Numbered from the stretch's first letter, positions 24,552 to 34,661 are shown. The stretch is 64,000 bases of DNA from Pseudaminobacter soli (ex Zhang et al. 2022) (GCF_014595955.1 NZ_JABVCF010000020.1:1-64000); one strand, 5' to 3'. Translations and numbers: made by a program. The notes: a model not told the origin generated them from the sequence alone.

Positions 24552-25793
24552 ATGAGCAGTTCAGAGACGCTGCCAGCGGCTCCATCGAAACGGCTTCATG
24601 CCTGGGCTCGTGTGAACGCCATGACGCTTTTCAGTAGCTTTTGTCTGGGCGGTTTCGAGTGTTCGAGCCATCGGCGGACTGATGGCACAAGACTCGATCT
24701 CACAAGTGCGACACTACATGATCACCTAGCGCGTTCCGACTACCTCCAGCTTCAGGAACATGGAATTCGCGCCGTACGCGACGGTGTGCGGTGGCATCTG
24801 ATCGAAATCAGCCCCGCAGGTTACGACTGGTCGAGCTTCCTTCCCATGCTGAGGGCTGCAGCCGAATGCGGCATGCAGGTGGCATGGGACCTCTGTCACT
24901 ACGGGTGGCCTGACGGACTTGACATCTTCTCCGAAGAATTCGTCACGCGCTTCGCGAAATTCGCCGCTGCCGCTGCGCGCCTTGTGCGGGAAGAGAGCGA
25001 TCTCGCACCGTTCTACTGCCCCATAAACGAAATTTCTTACTGGTCATGGGCGGGCGGCGAGACCGCCCGGATGAACCCATACCTGGTCGGCTGCGGTCGA
25101 CGCCTCAAGCGTCAACTGGTACGGGCGACAATCGCTGCCATCAACGCGATCCGGGACGTTGATTCCCGAGCGCGCCTCGTCACCGCCGAACCACTGATCC
25201 ATGTGGCGAGCCAATCGTCCGAGATCGCCCACATTTCTGCTGCGGAACACTACCGACAGGCTCAATTCGAGTCGATCGATCTGCTGGGCGGCTGGATGGA
25301 GCCGGAACTCGGTGGTCGGCCGGAATATGTCGATGTGCTTGGGCTGAACTACTATCCGGATAATCAATGGTTGCTCGACGGGCCAACCATCCCATTCGGG
25401 CACCATTCCTACCGCCCGCTGGCGGAGATTCTAAAGGAGGTCGAGCGGCGATACAGGCGCCCGCTACTCATCACGGAAACCGGCGCAGAGCGAACCGCGA
25501 GGCCCTCCTGGTTGCATTACGTCGGCTCCGAGGTGCGCCAGGCATTGATGGAAGGCGTCCGGATTGAAGGGATGTGTCTCTACCCGGTCCTCGACTACCC
25601 CGGCTGGGATAACGGGCGCCTGTGCGAGGTAGGGCTTCTCGGTGCGGCAGACCATTCAGGTCAGCGACGGGTCTGTCGCCGTACTGCCGAAGAGATTCTC
25701 GCCCAAGAGCGTCGCATCCAATCGGTGCTTTCGTCGATGTCGATGCCGCAGGAGGATGGAAGGATCTATGCCGTTGCAGAGAGCCTACAATAG
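24552..25793 (+). CDS. GH1-like (clan A) glycoside hydrolase
   Basis: This TIM-barrel glycosidase of 413 residues resembles bacterial beta-glucosidases, with WDLCHYGWPDGLDIFSEEF. The acid/base glutamate lies in FYCPINEISYWSWAGG (the equivalent of TLNEP) and the nucleophile in LLITETGAERTARPSW (the equivalent of ITENG). There is no signal peptide, so it acts in the cytoplasm or on a cytoplasmic precursor. It is shorter than classical GH1 enzymes (about 450-480). ATG 24552 follows CAGGAG with short spacing, and ATG 24621 is possible. It overlaps the ABC exporter gene by 26 bases, which suggests that hydrolase and exporter serve the same glycoconjugate. Confidence 0.7.
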   Translation: MSSSETLPAAPSKRLHAWARVNAMTLFSSFCLGGFECSSHRRTDGTRLDLTSATLHDHLARSDYLQLQEHGIRAVRDGVRWHLIEISPAGYDWSSFLPMLRAAAECGMQVAWDLCHYGWPDGLDIFSEEFVTRFAKFAAAAARLVREESDLAPFYCPINEISYWSWAGGETARMNPYLVGCGRRLKRQLVRATIAAINAIRDVDSRARLVTAEPLIHVASQSSEIAHISAAEHYRQAQFESIDLLGGWMEPELGGRPEYVDVLGLNYYPDNQWLLDGPTIPFGHHSYRPLAEILKEVERRYRRPLLITETGAERTARPSWLHYVGSEVRQALMEGVRIEGMCLYPVLDYPGWDNGRLCEVGLLGAADHSGQRRVCRRTAEEILAQERRIQSVLSSMSMPQEDGRIYAVAESLQ

Positions 25794-27567
25794 AAGGCCC
25801 TCGCCGCGAACAGCGCCGCCTTTTCTCAAAGGGCCTGGCAGATTCCTGGCCCACTACGTATATCGCCGGCGCCTCAGCTTCATCTGCCTCGCCATCATGG
25901 TGGTCGCTGCAAGTTCCTGCGCGGTTGCGGTGCAGTATGTGATGAAGCTTCTGGTGGATGCCATGGCAGGGCCGCGCGACAGCGGTTTGGCTGAAACAGC
26001 CCTGATGGTCTTCATCATCTTTATTGCTGTCGAAAGCATCCTGTGGCGGCTTAGTGGCTGGTTCGGGTGCCGAACGACGCTGGCCATCGGTGTCGACATG
26101 CGGCTCGATCTATTCGAGTTCCTCAGCGGACAGCCGATGCGCTATTTCAGCGACAACCCGGCCGGCGCGCTCGGGCAACGCATCACGTCGACCGCAGGCA
26201 ACTTTGGCGCCTTAGCGAATACGATCGTGTGGCGCATCGTACCGCCGAGTGTGGATTTTCTGGGCGCGATGGTTGTTTTCTCGATCGTGGATTGGCGAAT
26301 GGCGATCGCACTCGCAGCCTCGGTCCTGGTTATCACACTAGGCCTCATCATCTTCGGCGAACACGGTCGTCGCCACCATCGCGAGTATGCTGCGCATGCA
26401 AGTGATGCATGCGGCGATCTCGTCGACATCATCACAAACATGTGGTGCGTGAAGGCCTTCTCGGCACAGAGAAACGAACAGAGGCGACTGGCCAGAATTT
26501 TCAGGCGCGAGGAAGCTGCCCAGCGGACCAGCTGGATGTACACCGAGAAAGCACGGCTGATCCACGACATTGCGCTTTGGCTCATGGCAGGTGGGATGCT
26601 GACCTGGGCCGTACAATTGTGGCGCACCGACAGCATAAGCCCGGGCGATGTCGTGGTCGTCAGCGCGCTGACCTTTCGTATCCTTCACGGTTCGAGAGAT
26701 ATGGCCTTATCTCTGGTTGAGATGGTGCAGCAGTTCGGTTTCATCGAAGACACCTTGCATGTGATCGGCCAACCGCAAACCGTTGTTGACTTACCCGGCG
26801 CACCTGCGCTCGAGGCTCAGAAGGGAGCCATTGTTTTCCGAGGCGTTTCCTTCGGCTATGAGGACACAAGGGATGCGGTTCACAACATCGACTTTTCGAT
26901 CGAGCCCGGTCAGAAGGTGGGAATCGTCGGGCCTTCGGGAGCCGGAAAGTCGACCCTGGTCCATCTTCTACAACGGCTATATGACGTCCACACGGGTGAG
27001 ATCCTGATCGACGGACAGAACATTGCCCGCATTCGGCAGGACAGTTTGCGCGAGAAGCTGGCTGTTGTTCCACAGGAACTGGTGCTCTTTCACCGCAGCG
27101 TCATGGAGAACATTCGAATCGCGCGGCCGGGTGCGAGGGACGACGAGGTCTTCGCTGTTGCCCGTGCCGCCCAGTGCGACTTGTTCATCTCGCGACTGGC
27201 GAATGGCTATCATACGCTGGTAGGGGAGCGCGGTGTAAAGCTCTCAGGTGGCCAGCGCCAGCGTATTGGGATTGCCCGTGCTTTCCTCAAGACCTCGCCG
27301 ATCATCGTTCTCGACGAGGCAACCTCGGCGCTTGACACGGAATCCGAGTTGAAAATCCAAAACGCAATTGTTGAGTTTCGTGATCGAACGGTAATTGCTG
27401 TCGCGCATCGGCTCTCAACGCTGAACAACTTCGACCGCATCCTGGTCATGGAACACGGATCTATCGTCGAAGATGGAACCGCCGCGGAACTTCGCGCCCG
27501 CGCGGGCCTTTTCGAGAGGATGTGGCGACTTCAAGCCAACGGGTTAGCGCTTGATAGAGCAGCATAG
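25768..27567 (+). CDS. ABC exporter half-transporter (membrane domain plus ATPase)
   Basis: A 599-residue type-I exporter half-transporter. The N-terminal ~330 residues have six membrane spans, starting with LSFICLAIMVVAASSCAVAV. The C-terminal ATPase has Walker A GIVGPSGAGKSTLVHLL, signature LSGGQRQRIGIARAF, Walker B IIVLDEATSALD and the H-loop in AVAHRLSTL. It would work as a homodimer in the inner membrane, exporting a lipid, glycan or peptide. The start is ATG 25768 with GGAGGATGGAAGG upstream; the longer open frame back to 25642 runs inside the glycosidase gene. The translational overlap with the glycosidase suggests a glycan-type cargo, which is an inference. Confidence 0.85.
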   Translation: MPLQRAYNRRPSPRTAPPFLKGPGRFLAHYVYRRRLSFICLAIMVVAASSCAVAVQYVMKLLVDAMAGPRDSGLAETALMVFIIFIAVESILWRLSGWFGCRTTLAIGVDMRLDLFEFLSGQPMRYFSDNPAGALGQRITSTAGNFGALANTIVWRIVPPSVDFLGAMVVFSIVDWRMAIALAASVLVITLGLIIFGEHGRRHHREYAAHASDACGDLVDIITNMWCVKAFSAQRNEQRRLARIFRREEAAQRTSWMYTEKARLIHDIALWLMAGGMLTWAVQLWRTDSISPGDVVVVSALTFRILHGSRDMALSLVEMVQQFGFIEDTLHVIGQPQTVVDLPGAPALEAQKGAIVFRGVSFGYEDTRDAVHNIDFSIEPGQKVGIVGPSGAGKSTLVHLLQRLYDVHTGEILIDGQNIARIRQDSLREKLAVVPQELVLFHRSVMENIRIARPGARDDEVFAVARAAQCDLFISRLANGYHTLVGERGVKLSGGQRQRIGIARAFLKTSPIIVLDEATSALDTESELKIQNAIVEFRDRTVIAVAHRLSTLNNFDRILVMEHGSIVEDGTAAELRARAGLFERMWRLQANGLALDRAA

Positions 27568-27606
27568 CACCAGGCTCGGGCCAATGAGAGTGCGATCGAC
27601 CCTCGC

Positions 27607-27690
27607 AGTTGTTGGCAGCCGCGGTCCTGCCGCCGTGCTGCTGGGCAGTTACGTCCTGCTGTGAAATTGCCTGGTTCGTGTCGGCGATGA
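27607..27690 (-). pseudogene. Fragment duplicating the C-terminus of the small exported protein at 46.2 kb
   Basis: The minus strand reads NQAISQQDVTAQQHGGRTAA, matching NRATSQQDVNAQQHGGKTAA at the end of the small exported protein gene at 46193-46579. The similarity is also clear at the nucleotide level, for example GCCGCCGTGCTGCTGGGC in both. Only the last ~28 codons are present, without the start or signal peptide, and the frame then runs on without homology. It is a decayed partial paralogue or rearrangement scar. Confidence 0.65.
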
Positions 27691-27868
27691 TTGGATTCGC
27701 GCGATCAAGTGGGACGGCTACCGCACCGAGATCATCTTCCAGGGAGCAAGGCTCGGCTGCGCACGGAGTCTTGAGCGGAAAGAGGTTCTGCCGATCTACA
27801 AGGCGCCGCCAGAAATGGAAGCGGCCGAGATCCTGAGACCTCGGCCGAAGAGGAACTGGAGCCGATAA
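27686..27868 (+). pseudogene. ATP-dependent DNA ligase (LigD-like) fragment
   Basis: The frame opens with DDWIRAIKWDGYRTEIIF, which fits the adenylation site of LigD-type ligases (DWIHEIKxDGYR, nucleophile Lys in KxDGxR). After about 20 codons the similarity is lost and a TAA follows. It abuts the duplicated small-protein fragment. It has no start codon or downstream ligase motifs, so it is a remnant. Rhizobia often carry several ligD-like genes, so a functional copy may exist elsewhere. Confidence 0.5.
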
Positions 27869-28238
27869 AGATGGATTGCATTGCCGCACGCTTTCGCGAG
27901 CTATGGCATGCTCCCGGGGTTCCCAATCCGAATCCCAAGTTCGTCCCCGCGACGGTTCATTGATATCCCGTCACCTCGCATATTGGAGCCGCCCTTCGTC
28001 GGACGGCTTCCGACTTCAAAGCGCCTGAGCGCCTCGAAAGTTTCGGAAGTTCCAGAAGGATATCGCCGAACTGTTCGCGGACCGCGGGCTATCCACAATT
28101 CTGTTGGCGCTAGAACGACAGGAGAACGGAGATCAGATACTTAGCCCTGCGTGATCCAATGGCGATCTAGCGGGGGTGGCCGTGTTTCCTTCGCTGACTC
28201 ATCCAGTCAACGTAACATTCTGATCTATTGGAGAAAAT

Positions 28239-28314
<76 letters not shown>

Positions 28315-28690
28315 GGCAGCCGGTGAAGGCTGGGCGCGATATAGCCATGCGGATCGGGCCTGTCCAGCCCTCTGTCATGCCATTCTTGGGAAAATCTGCG
28401 CGTGCCTTCTCGGCATTTTTCACAAGCCGAGCCGTTGGCGGCATGTTCTGGCTTTGATGCAGCCGGCTGAGCACCTTCTGTGCGATTGGCCCGTTCAACC
28501 TGTGGAAAATCGTCTGGCCGGCAGGGGTCCGAACAGTTTTAGTCATCTGTTGAAGGTGCTGTTGAGGAAGCCCTCTTACTATGCGGTACCAATCAGATGT
28601 TGGGGGTGTGCGTTCGTGTTGGGGTACCGGCCAGGCCAGGCGCGGGTAAGCCACAGTGGTCGAAGCCACAGAGCCGGCGCGCCGATTCCG
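28315..28690. other. Intergenic region upstream of tRNA-Lys and the GGDEF gene
   Basis: This region must contain the leftward tRNA promoter and the rightward promoter of the cyclic-di-GMP gene. The plus strand is open in the reading frame of the following gene through part of it, but the composition is not convincingly coding. I see no strong consensus promoter. Confidence 0.4.
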
Positions 28691-30628
28691 GTGCCGTCGC
28701 GAACCAGGCTGTCGGACCACCTCCCGGAAATCGTGATGATCTCCTTCATCACCGCGTCGTGCCTGGCGATTCAGTTCTTTGCACCCGTCGAATGGCGGCC
28801 CGAGGTCATCTGGCTGATGCTGGCCCCCGGCTGCGGCCTGATCTTCGGCTCTGTGCCGGCATTGCTGATTCGCCTGCGCACTCGCAGGCAGGACGCCGCC
28901 GCCCGCGACCAGAAGGAACTGCTTAGTCTGCTGCTCAGGGACTACGCCGCCGAGCGGGGCGGATGGCTCTGGTCCACCGATTCCGACGGCATGCTTCGCG
29001 GCGTGACCGAGAAATTCGCAAGACACGCAGGTCTCTCGGTTGCGGAACTCGAAGGGAGGGACTTTGCGGATTTCCTGCGACGGGCTGCAGAGAACGGTAC
29101 CGCCAGTCAGGAAGCACAGTCCGACCTGGCGCTCGCTTTTAGGCACAAGCGGTCCTTCTCCGGGCTCGAAGTCGCGGTCCCAGCGAAGGGCGGGCTGCGC
29201 TGGTGGCGTCTGGCCGGCAAGCCGGTTTTCCGGGACGATCGGTTCGCCGGCTATATTGGAACCGCAACGGACGCGACGGTCGAGGTGAAGGCCAGGGAGA
29301 AGGTTAGCTATCTCGCCTTCCACGACCATCTGACCGGGCTTCCCAACCGTTCACGCCTTACGGCCAAGCTGGCGGAGAGCGCCGCACGCCTCGACCGGTA
29401 TGGCACGCCATTCGCGCTGCTTTATCTCGACCTTGATAAGTTCAAGGCGGTGAACGACTCCGAAGGCCATCAAGCCGGCGATCATCTCCTGGTCGAGGCC
29501 GGCAAGCGCCTCAAGGCACAGTTGCGCGAGATCGACCTCGTCGCCCGCCTCGGCGGAGACGAATTCTGCATCATCATGCCGGAGGCGGCCGAAGCGAGCG
29601 GCGTCTCGGAACTGGCGCAGCGGCTTGTGTCGGAGATGGCGAAGCCGTTCACCATAAACGGAAGTACGCTTTCGGTCGGATTGAGCGTCGGCATCGCGCT
29701 TGCGCCGGCAAATGGCCGAAATCCGGATGAGCTCCTGCATCATGCCGATCTCGCGCTCTACCGCTCGAAGCAGGCAGGGGGAAACCGCTACTCCTTCTTC
29801 GAAACCGAAATGGACGCGCAGGTTCGAGATCGCCGCACGCTTCAGGCCGAACTCGCCGAGGCGATCACGCGCAACGAGTTCGTCCTCCACTTTCAGCCCC
29901 TCGTTTCCCCGGTCGAGGGCGTGGTCTCCGGCTTCGAGGCATTGATACGCTGGAATCACCCGCGGCGGGGGCTGCTGCTGCCTCCGGAATTCATTCCAAC
30001 CGCGGAACGCTCAAGCCTGATCTGCGATATCGGGTCCTGGACCATCGAGGAGGCTGCCAGGATGCTGGCGCAACTGCCTCCGCGCCTCAGCATCGCCATC
30101 AATCTTTCGGCCAAGCAGTTCCGCACCTGCGACGTCGTGGGCAGCGTGCTCGGTGCGCTGGAGGCGGCGGATGTAGACCCGCGCAGGTTGGAGATCGAAC
30201 TGAGGGACGGACTGCTGGCCGATCCCTCGAAGGGAATCGCCGGCAAGCTGCAGGACCTGCGCAGCGCCGGAGTGCGGATTACGATGGACGATCTTGGCAC
30301 AGGTCAGACAGGTCTTCCGCAGCTTGTCGATTTCGCGGGCGACACCGTGAAGATCGACCGCTCGTTCGTCGCGGCGCATACGGGGACGCCACGCGGCCGC
30401 GATATCCTCAAGGCGACTATCAGCCTGGCGCGTTCACTGCGGCTCAGAGTTGCGGCCGGGGGCGTTGAGACCGAGGAGCAGGCGAACTTTTTGCGCGAGT
30501 CCGGCTGTGATATACTTCAGGGCTTCTATTTCGCCAGCCCGATGCCGGCGACCAGCCTCGCCGCGCAACTCGGGCTTTCGGCGGCCAACGACGAAAGCAG
30601 CAGCCCCGCACGAGTGCGGACGGCGTGA
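28691..30628 (+). CDS. Membrane-anchored PAS-GGDEF-EAL cyclic-di-GMP protein
   Basis: Two hydrophobic segments lie near the N-terminus (MISFITASCLAIQFFAP and VIWLMLAPGCGLIFGSVPALL), followed by a PAS-like sensor (about 75-180), a GGDEF cyclase domain with intact RLGGDEFCII (about 286-295) and an EAL phosphodiesterase domain with GFEALIRW (about 414-421). The EAL domain keeps Asn in INLSAKQF, the DD pair in MDDLGTG, KIDRSF and GVETEEQ. ELTES is changed to ELRDG, and the loop DDFGTGYSSL is DDLGTGQTGL, so phosphodiesterase activity may be weak. The start is uncertain: GTG 28691 keeps a conserved-looking SDHLPEI stretch and ATG 28736 is possible. No partner gene is adjacent. Confidence 0.82.
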   Translation: MPSRTRLSDHLPEIVMISFITASCLAIQFFAPVEWRPEVIWLMLAPGCGLIFGSVPALLIRLRTRRQDAAARDQKELLSLLLRDYAAERGGWLWSTDSDGMLRGVTEKFARHAGLSVAELEGRDFADFLRRAAENGTASQEAQSDLALAFRHKRSFSGLEVAVPAKGGLRWWRLAGKPVFRDDRFAGYIGTATDATVEVKAREKVSYLAFHDHLTGLPNRSRLTAKLAESAARLDRYGTPFALLYLDLDKFKAVNDSEGHQAGDHLLVEAGKRLKAQLREIDLVARLGGDEFCIIMPEAAEASGVSELAQRLVSEMAKPFTINGSTLSVGLSVGIALAPANGRNPDELLHHADLALYRSKQAGGNRYSFFETEMDAQVRDRRTLQAELAEAITRNEFVLHFQPLVSPVEGVVSGFEALIRWNHPRRGLLLPPEFIPTAERSSLICDIGSWTIEEAARMLAQLPPRLSIAINLSAKQFRTCDVVGSVLGALEAADVDPRRLEIELRDGLLADPSKGIAGKLQDLRSAGVRITMDDLGTGQTGLPQLVDFAGDTVKIDRSFVAAHTGTPRGRDILKATISLARSLRLRVAAGGVETEEQANFLRESGCDILQGFYFASPMPATSLAAQLGLSAANDESSSPARVRTA

Positions 30629-30665
30629 AGCCATCCGCTGGGAGCGCAGCGCCGAAGCTCTGAGG

Positions 30666-31922
30666 TCAGGACTTCTTCTTGTTGTAGAGGTCGAAGGCGA
30701 CGGCCCCGAGCAGCACCATGCCCTTGATGACCTGCTGCCAGTCGATGTTGATGCCCATGATGCCCATGCCGTTGTTCATCACGCCCATGATGAACGCGCC
30801 GATCACCGCGCCGGCCACTTCGCCGACGCCGCCCATGGCGGACGCCCCGCCGACGAATACGGCAGCGATCACGTCGAGTTCCATGCCGGCGCCCGCCTTC
30901 GGCGTCGCCTGGTTGAGCCGCGCCGCATAGATAAGGCCGGCCAGCGCCGCGAGCATCCCCATGATGACGAAGACGAAGAAGGTCAGCCGCTCCGTGTTGA
31001 TGCCCGAGAGCGCCGCCGCCTTCACGTTGCCGCCCATCGCAAAGATGCGGCGGCCGAACGTCATGCGCTTGGTCAGGAAAACGAACAGCGCGATCAGCAG
31101 GCCCATCACGATGAGTACGTTCGGCAGCCCCTTGTAGGAGGCGAACTTGTACATCAGGAACAGGACGATGCCCGACATCACAAGGTTCTTGACGATGAAC
31201 AGGGCGAACGGCTCGGCCTCGTAGCCGTGGCTTTCGCGGGCGCGGCGGCTCTTCAGAGCGAAATAGAGCATCGCCGCGACGATCAGGACCGCGATCACCA
31301 TCGTTGTGGCATGGAGGACGACGCCGGTGTTCGGTATTGGATTGCGGGAGGCGTTGAGCGCTGGCGCGACAAGCGTGATCGGGCCAAAAACGTCCGGGAT
31401 GAAACCGGCGCTGAGCAACTGGAATTCGGTCGGGAAGGGGCCGACCGAGCGGCCCCCGAGCAGGGCAAGCAACAGGCCCTTGAACACCAGCATGCCCGCC
31501 AGGGTGACGATGAAGGACGGGATCTTCATGTATGCGATGAAGTAGCCCTGCGCGCCGCCGATGATCGCCCCGACTGCAATGCAAAGAATGCCCGCAAGCA
31601 GCGGATTGATGCCGTAATCCACCATCAGCACGGCTGCGACCGCGCCTACGAAGCCCGCCACGGAACCGACGGAAAGATCGATGTGGCCTGCCACGATGAC
31701 CAGCAGCATGCCGAGCGCCATCACGATGATGTAGGAGTTCTGCAGGACGACGTTGGTAAGGTTGACCGGCAGGAACAGGATGCCGCCGGTCATGAACTGG
31801 AAGAACACCATGATTGCGATGAGGGCCAGCACCAGCCCGTACTCGCGAAGGTTCTCCTTGATCGCCTGCTGTGCCGAGGCCTTGGCCGGGTTCACGGTGG
31901 ACGGAGCGATTTCCGTGCTCAT
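30666..31922 (-). CDS. gguB: Sugar ABC transporter permease GguB
   Basis: A 418-residue inner-membrane permease of the ribose/xylose (BPD_transp_2) family with ten or so hydrophobic segments. It has the family hallmarks [20 protein letters not shown] near the start and [21 protein letters not shown] near the end. It is longer than RbsC-type permeases and similar in layout to GguB/MmsB/XylH, which work with ChvE. The start codon overlaps the gguA stop by four bases. It forms the channel of the ChvE-GguA-GguB importer for aldoses such as galactose, arabinose and glucose. The gene ends 37 bases from the convergent GGDEF gene. Confidence 0.9.
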   Translation of the reverse strand: MSTEIAPSTVNPAKASAQQAIKENLREYGLVLALIAIMVFFQFMTGGILFLPVNLTNVVLQNSYIIVMALGMLLVIVAGHIDLSVGSVAGFVGAVAAVLMVDYGINPLLAGILCIAVGAIIGGAQGYFIAYMKIPSFIVTLAGMLVFKGLLLALLGGRSVGPFPTEFQLLSAGFIPDVFGPITLVAPALNASRNPIPNTGVVLHATTMVIAVLIVAAMLYFALKSRRARESHGYEAEPFALFIVKNLVMSGIVLFLMYKFASYKGLPNVLIVMGLLIALFVFLTKRMTFGRRIFAMGGNVKAAALSGINTERLTFFVFVIMGMLAALAGLIYAARLNQATPKAGAGMELDVIAAVFVGGASAMGGVGEVAGAVIGAFIMGVMNNGMGIMGINIDWQQVIKGMVLLGAVAFDLYNKKKS

Positions 31923-33454
31923 GACGCTGCTTTCTCTTCACCACGGACGATCGCCCGCATGATCTTCTCCTGGCTCGCTTCGTGCCGGCCGAACTCGCCG
32001 ACGATGCGGCCCTCGTTGAGGACGTAGATGCGGTCGCAGATGCCGAGGAGCTCCGGCATCTCGGACGAGATGACCAGGATGCCCCTGCCTTCGTCCGCGA
32101 GCTTGTTGATGATGGTGTAGATCTCGTATTTCGCCCCGACGTCGATGCCGCGCGTGGGCTCGTCGAGGATCAGCACTTGCGGGTTTGCGAAGAGCCACTT
32201 CGACAGCACCACCTTCTGCTGGTTGCCGCCCGAAAGATTGCCGGTGATCTGGTAGATGCTCGAGGAGCGGATATTGGTCTTCTTCCGGTAGTCGTTTGCG
32301 ACCCTCAGTTCCGCCATGTCGTCGATCACGCCGGACTTCGACACGCCCGGCAGGTTGGCGACGGTCACGTTGTGCTTGATGTGGTCGATGAGGTTGAGGC
32401 CGTACACCTTTCGGTCCTCGGTCGCATAGGCGAGCCCGCTTGCCACCGCCTTGCTCACTGTCGACGTGTCCGCCGGCTTACCATGCAGCAGGATCTCGCC
32501 GCTGACGTTCACGCCGTAGCTGCGCCCGAACACGCTCATGGCGAATTCGGTGCGGCCGGCGCCCATCAGTCCGGCTAGGCCGACGATCTCGCCCTTCTTC
32601 AAGTGGAGGTTGATGCCCTTGATCACCTGGCGCTCTGGATGGACCGGATGGTGCACGGTCCAGTTGCGGACTTCGAAGATCGTCTCGCCGATCTTCGGCT
32701 CGCGCGTTGGATAGCGGTCTTCCATCGTGCGGCCGACCATCGAGGTGATGATCCGGTCCTCGGTCACGTCGGCCTTATCCATCGTCTCGATGGTCTGGCC
32801 GTCGCGGATCACGGTCACGCGGTCGGCGACGCGCTTCACCTCATTGAGTTTGTGCGAGATCAGGATCGCCGTCATCCCCTGGCGCTTGAACTCGAGCAGG
32901 AGATCCAGAAGGTGCTGGCTGTCCTTCTCGGACAGGCTGGCGGTCGGCTCGTCGAGGATCAGCAGCTTGACGTCCTTCGACAGCGCCTTGGCGATCTCGA
33001 CCAACTGCTGCTTGCCGGTGCCGATGTCGGTGATTAGCGTGTCGGGGTCTTCGCGCAGCCCCACCTTGCGCAGCAGTTCCGCTGCGCGCCGCTTGGCACG
33101 GTTCCAGTCTATGACGCCGAAGCGGGCCTGTTCGTTGCCCAGGAAGATGTTCTCGGTGATCGACAGCAGCGGGACCAGCGCGAGTTCCTGGTGGATGATG
33201 ACGATGGCGCGCTTTTCGCTGTCGTGGATGCCGGTGAAACGGCACTCGTGACCCTCGTAGTGGATGTCTCCGGTATAGGTGCCAAACGGATAGACACCGG
33301 AGAGGACCTTCATCAGCGTCGACTTGCCGGCGCCGTTCTCGCCGACGATTGCATGGATTTCCCCCTTGCGGACGTCGAGGTTGACGTTCGACAGCGCCTT
33401 TACGCCGGGAAACGTCTTGGTGATGCCGCGCATCTCCAGGATGGTTTCTGCCAT
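31919..33454 (-). CDS. gguA: Sugar ABC transporter ATPase GguA (tandem NBDs)
   Basis: A 511-residue double ATPase of the RbsA/MglA/XylG family. The first half has [17 protein letters not shown], a Q-loop in IIHQELALV, signature [16 protein letters not shown] and [11 protein letters not shown]. The second half has the degenerate Walker [17 protein letters not shown], signature [16 protein letters not shown] and [14 protein letters not shown]. The degenerate second Walker A is usual for this family. It lies directly before gguB and downstream of chvE, from which it is separated by a strong intrinsic terminator, so its level should be below that of the binding protein. Confidence 0.92.
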   Translation of the reverse strand: MAETILEMRGITKTFPGVKALSNVNLDVRKGEIHAIVGENGAGKSTLMKVLSGVYPFGTYTGDIHYEGHECRFTGIHDSEKRAIVIIHQELALVPLLSITENIFLGNEQARFGVIDWNRAKRRAAELLRKVGLREDPDTLITDIGTGKQQLVEIAKALSKDVKLLILDEPTASLSEKDSQHLLDLLLEFKRQGMTAILISHKLNEVKRVADRVTVIRDGQTIETMDKADVTEDRIITSMVGRTMEDRYPTREPKIGETIFEVRNWTVHHPVHPERQVIKGINLHLKKGEIVGLAGLMGAGRTEFAMSVFGRSYGVNVSGEILLHGKPADTSTVSKAVASGLAYATEDRKVYGLNLIDHIKHNVTVANLPGVSKSGVIDDMAELRVANDYRKKTNIRSSSIYQITGNLSGGNQQKVVLSKWLFANPQVLILDEPTRGIDVGAKYEIYTIINKLADEGRGILVISSEMPELLGICDRIYVLNEGRIVGEFGRHEASQEKIMRAIVRGEEKAAS

Positions 33455-33537
33455 TCGTCCGCTCGCCTGCGAGTCTCCTGCCCCAGTTTAGATTGAGTGC
33501 CGTTCCGTTCAACATCCCCCGCACAAGGCAGGACTAC

Positions 33538-33574
33538 GAAAAAAAAGAACCCCGCGCTTTTCGGGCGCGGGGTT
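33538..33574 (-). terminator. Intrinsic terminator/attenuator between chvE and gguA
   Basis: On the minus strand a GC-rich stem AACCCCGCGC/GCGCGGGGTT closes a seven-base loop and is followed by CTTTTTTTTC, a full Rho-independent signature. It sits directly after the chvE stop and before the gguA start. Read-through should be partial, giving excess binding protein over transporter. Confidence 0.9.
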
Positions 33575-33590
33575 AGGGGCAAGCAAAGAC

Positions 33591-34661
33591 TTACTGAAGC
33601 TCTTCGGCCTTGATATAGCCGGACTTCACGACGATCTCCTCGTAGTTCGTCTTGTCGACGGAGACCGGGACCAGAAGATAGGACGGAACGACCTTGACGC
33701 CGTTCTCATAGGTCTTGGTGTCGTTGATCTGCGGCTCCTTGCCGGAGAGCGCGTCGTCCACGAGCTGGGCGGTCACCTTGGCGAGCTCGCGCGTGTCCTT
33801 GAACACGGTCGAATACTGCTCGCCGGCGATGATCGCCTTGATCGAGGGGGTCTCGGCATCCTGGCCGGTGATGATCGGCCACGGCTGGTCCGCCGAGCCG
33901 TAACCGACGCCGCGCAGCGACGAGATGATGCCGCGGGAGAGGCCGTCATAGGGCGCCAGCACGCCATGCACGCGGCTTCCGTCGGCGTAGTTGGCCGACA
34001 GGATGTTGTCCATGCGAGCCTGGGCGACCGCCGCATCCCAGCGCAGCGTGCCGACCTTTTCCATGCCCATCTGGCCAGACTTGATGACGATGTCGCCTTT
34101 GTCGATCATCGGCTGCAGCACCGACATCGCTCCGTCGTAGAAGAAGAACGCGTTGTTGTCGTCCGGCGAGCCGCCGAACAACTCGACGTTCCAGGGCTTC
34201 TGGTCCGCGTAGTGTTCCTCGAGGCCCTTGACCAGCGAATCGGCCTGGAGCACGCCGACCTTGAAGTTGTCGAAGGTGGTGTAATAGTCGACGTTGCCGC
34301 TGCCGCGGATGAGGCGGTCATAGGCTACGACGATCGCGCCGCTATCCTTGGCCTGCTGCAGGACGGACGACAGCGTGGTGCCGTCGATCGAAGCGATCAC
34401 CAGGGCCTTGGAGCCCTTTGTCACCATGTTCTCGATCTGGGCGAGCTGGTTCGGAATGTCGTCCTCGGCATACTGCAGGTCGACGGTATAGCCCTTCGCC
34501 TCCAACGCGGCCTTCAACTCGTTGCCGTCGCTGATCCAGCGCAGCGACGATTTCGTCGGCATGGCGATGCCCACCAGGCCCTTGTCCTCGGCGTGCGCGG
34601 CAAACGTCATGCCGGCGAGGCTGATCGCGAGCGCGCCCACCAATGCTTTAATAACTCTCAC
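33591..34661 (-). CDS. chvE: Sugar-binding protein ChvE
   Basis: This periplasmic aldose-binding protein of 356 residues has a Sec signal peptide [20 protein letters not shown]. The mature start [18 protein letters not shown] and the segments [35 protein letters not shown] and [21 protein letters not shown] match ChvE of Agrobacterium and relatives. ChvE binds arabinose, galactose, glucose and other aldoses, and in agrobacteria it also touches the VirA sensor; no vir genes are present here. The start is GTG preceded by AAAGGGAGAG. The divergent gbpR gene is the expected regulator. Confidence 0.93.
   Translation of the reverse strand: MRVIKALVGALAISLAGMTFAAHAEDKGLVGIAMPTKSSLRWISDGNELKAALEAKGYTVDLQYAEDDIPNQLAQIENMVTKGSKALVIASIDGTTLSSVLQQAKDSGAIVVAYDRLIRGSGNVDYYTTFDNFKVGVLQADSLVKGLEEHYADQKPWNVELFGGSPDDNNAFFFYDGAMSVLQPMIDKGDIVIKSGQMGMEKVGTLRWDAAVAQARMDNILSANYADGSRVHGVLAPYDGLSRGIISSLRGVGYGSADQPWPIITGQDAETPSIKAIIAGEQYSTVFKDTRELAKVTAQLVDDALSGKEPQINDTKTYENGVKVVPSYLLVPVSVDKTNYEEIVVKSGYIKAEELQ

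Larger units (their letters stand above)
27568..28238. other. Intergenic region with gene fragments
   Basis: No intact gene. It holds two fragments listed separately, a paralogous piece of a small exported protein and a DNA-ligase piece. A further plus-strand stretch at about 28040-28145 reads KDIAELFADRGLSTILLALE and stops after a dozen more residues. It looks protein-like but lacks a start, and I do not recognise it. Confidence 0.5.

Noticed and set aside
30450-32027. A 525-codon plus-strand open frame opposite gguB
   Set aside because: The product is an extremely His/Asp-rich shadow sequence, whereas the minus strand encodes a permease with normal membrane segments.
33591-34661. ChvE as evidence for a vir/T-DNA system
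   Set aside because: chvE is common in rhizobia as a sugar-uptake gene; no virA, virG or T4SS genes are in the window.
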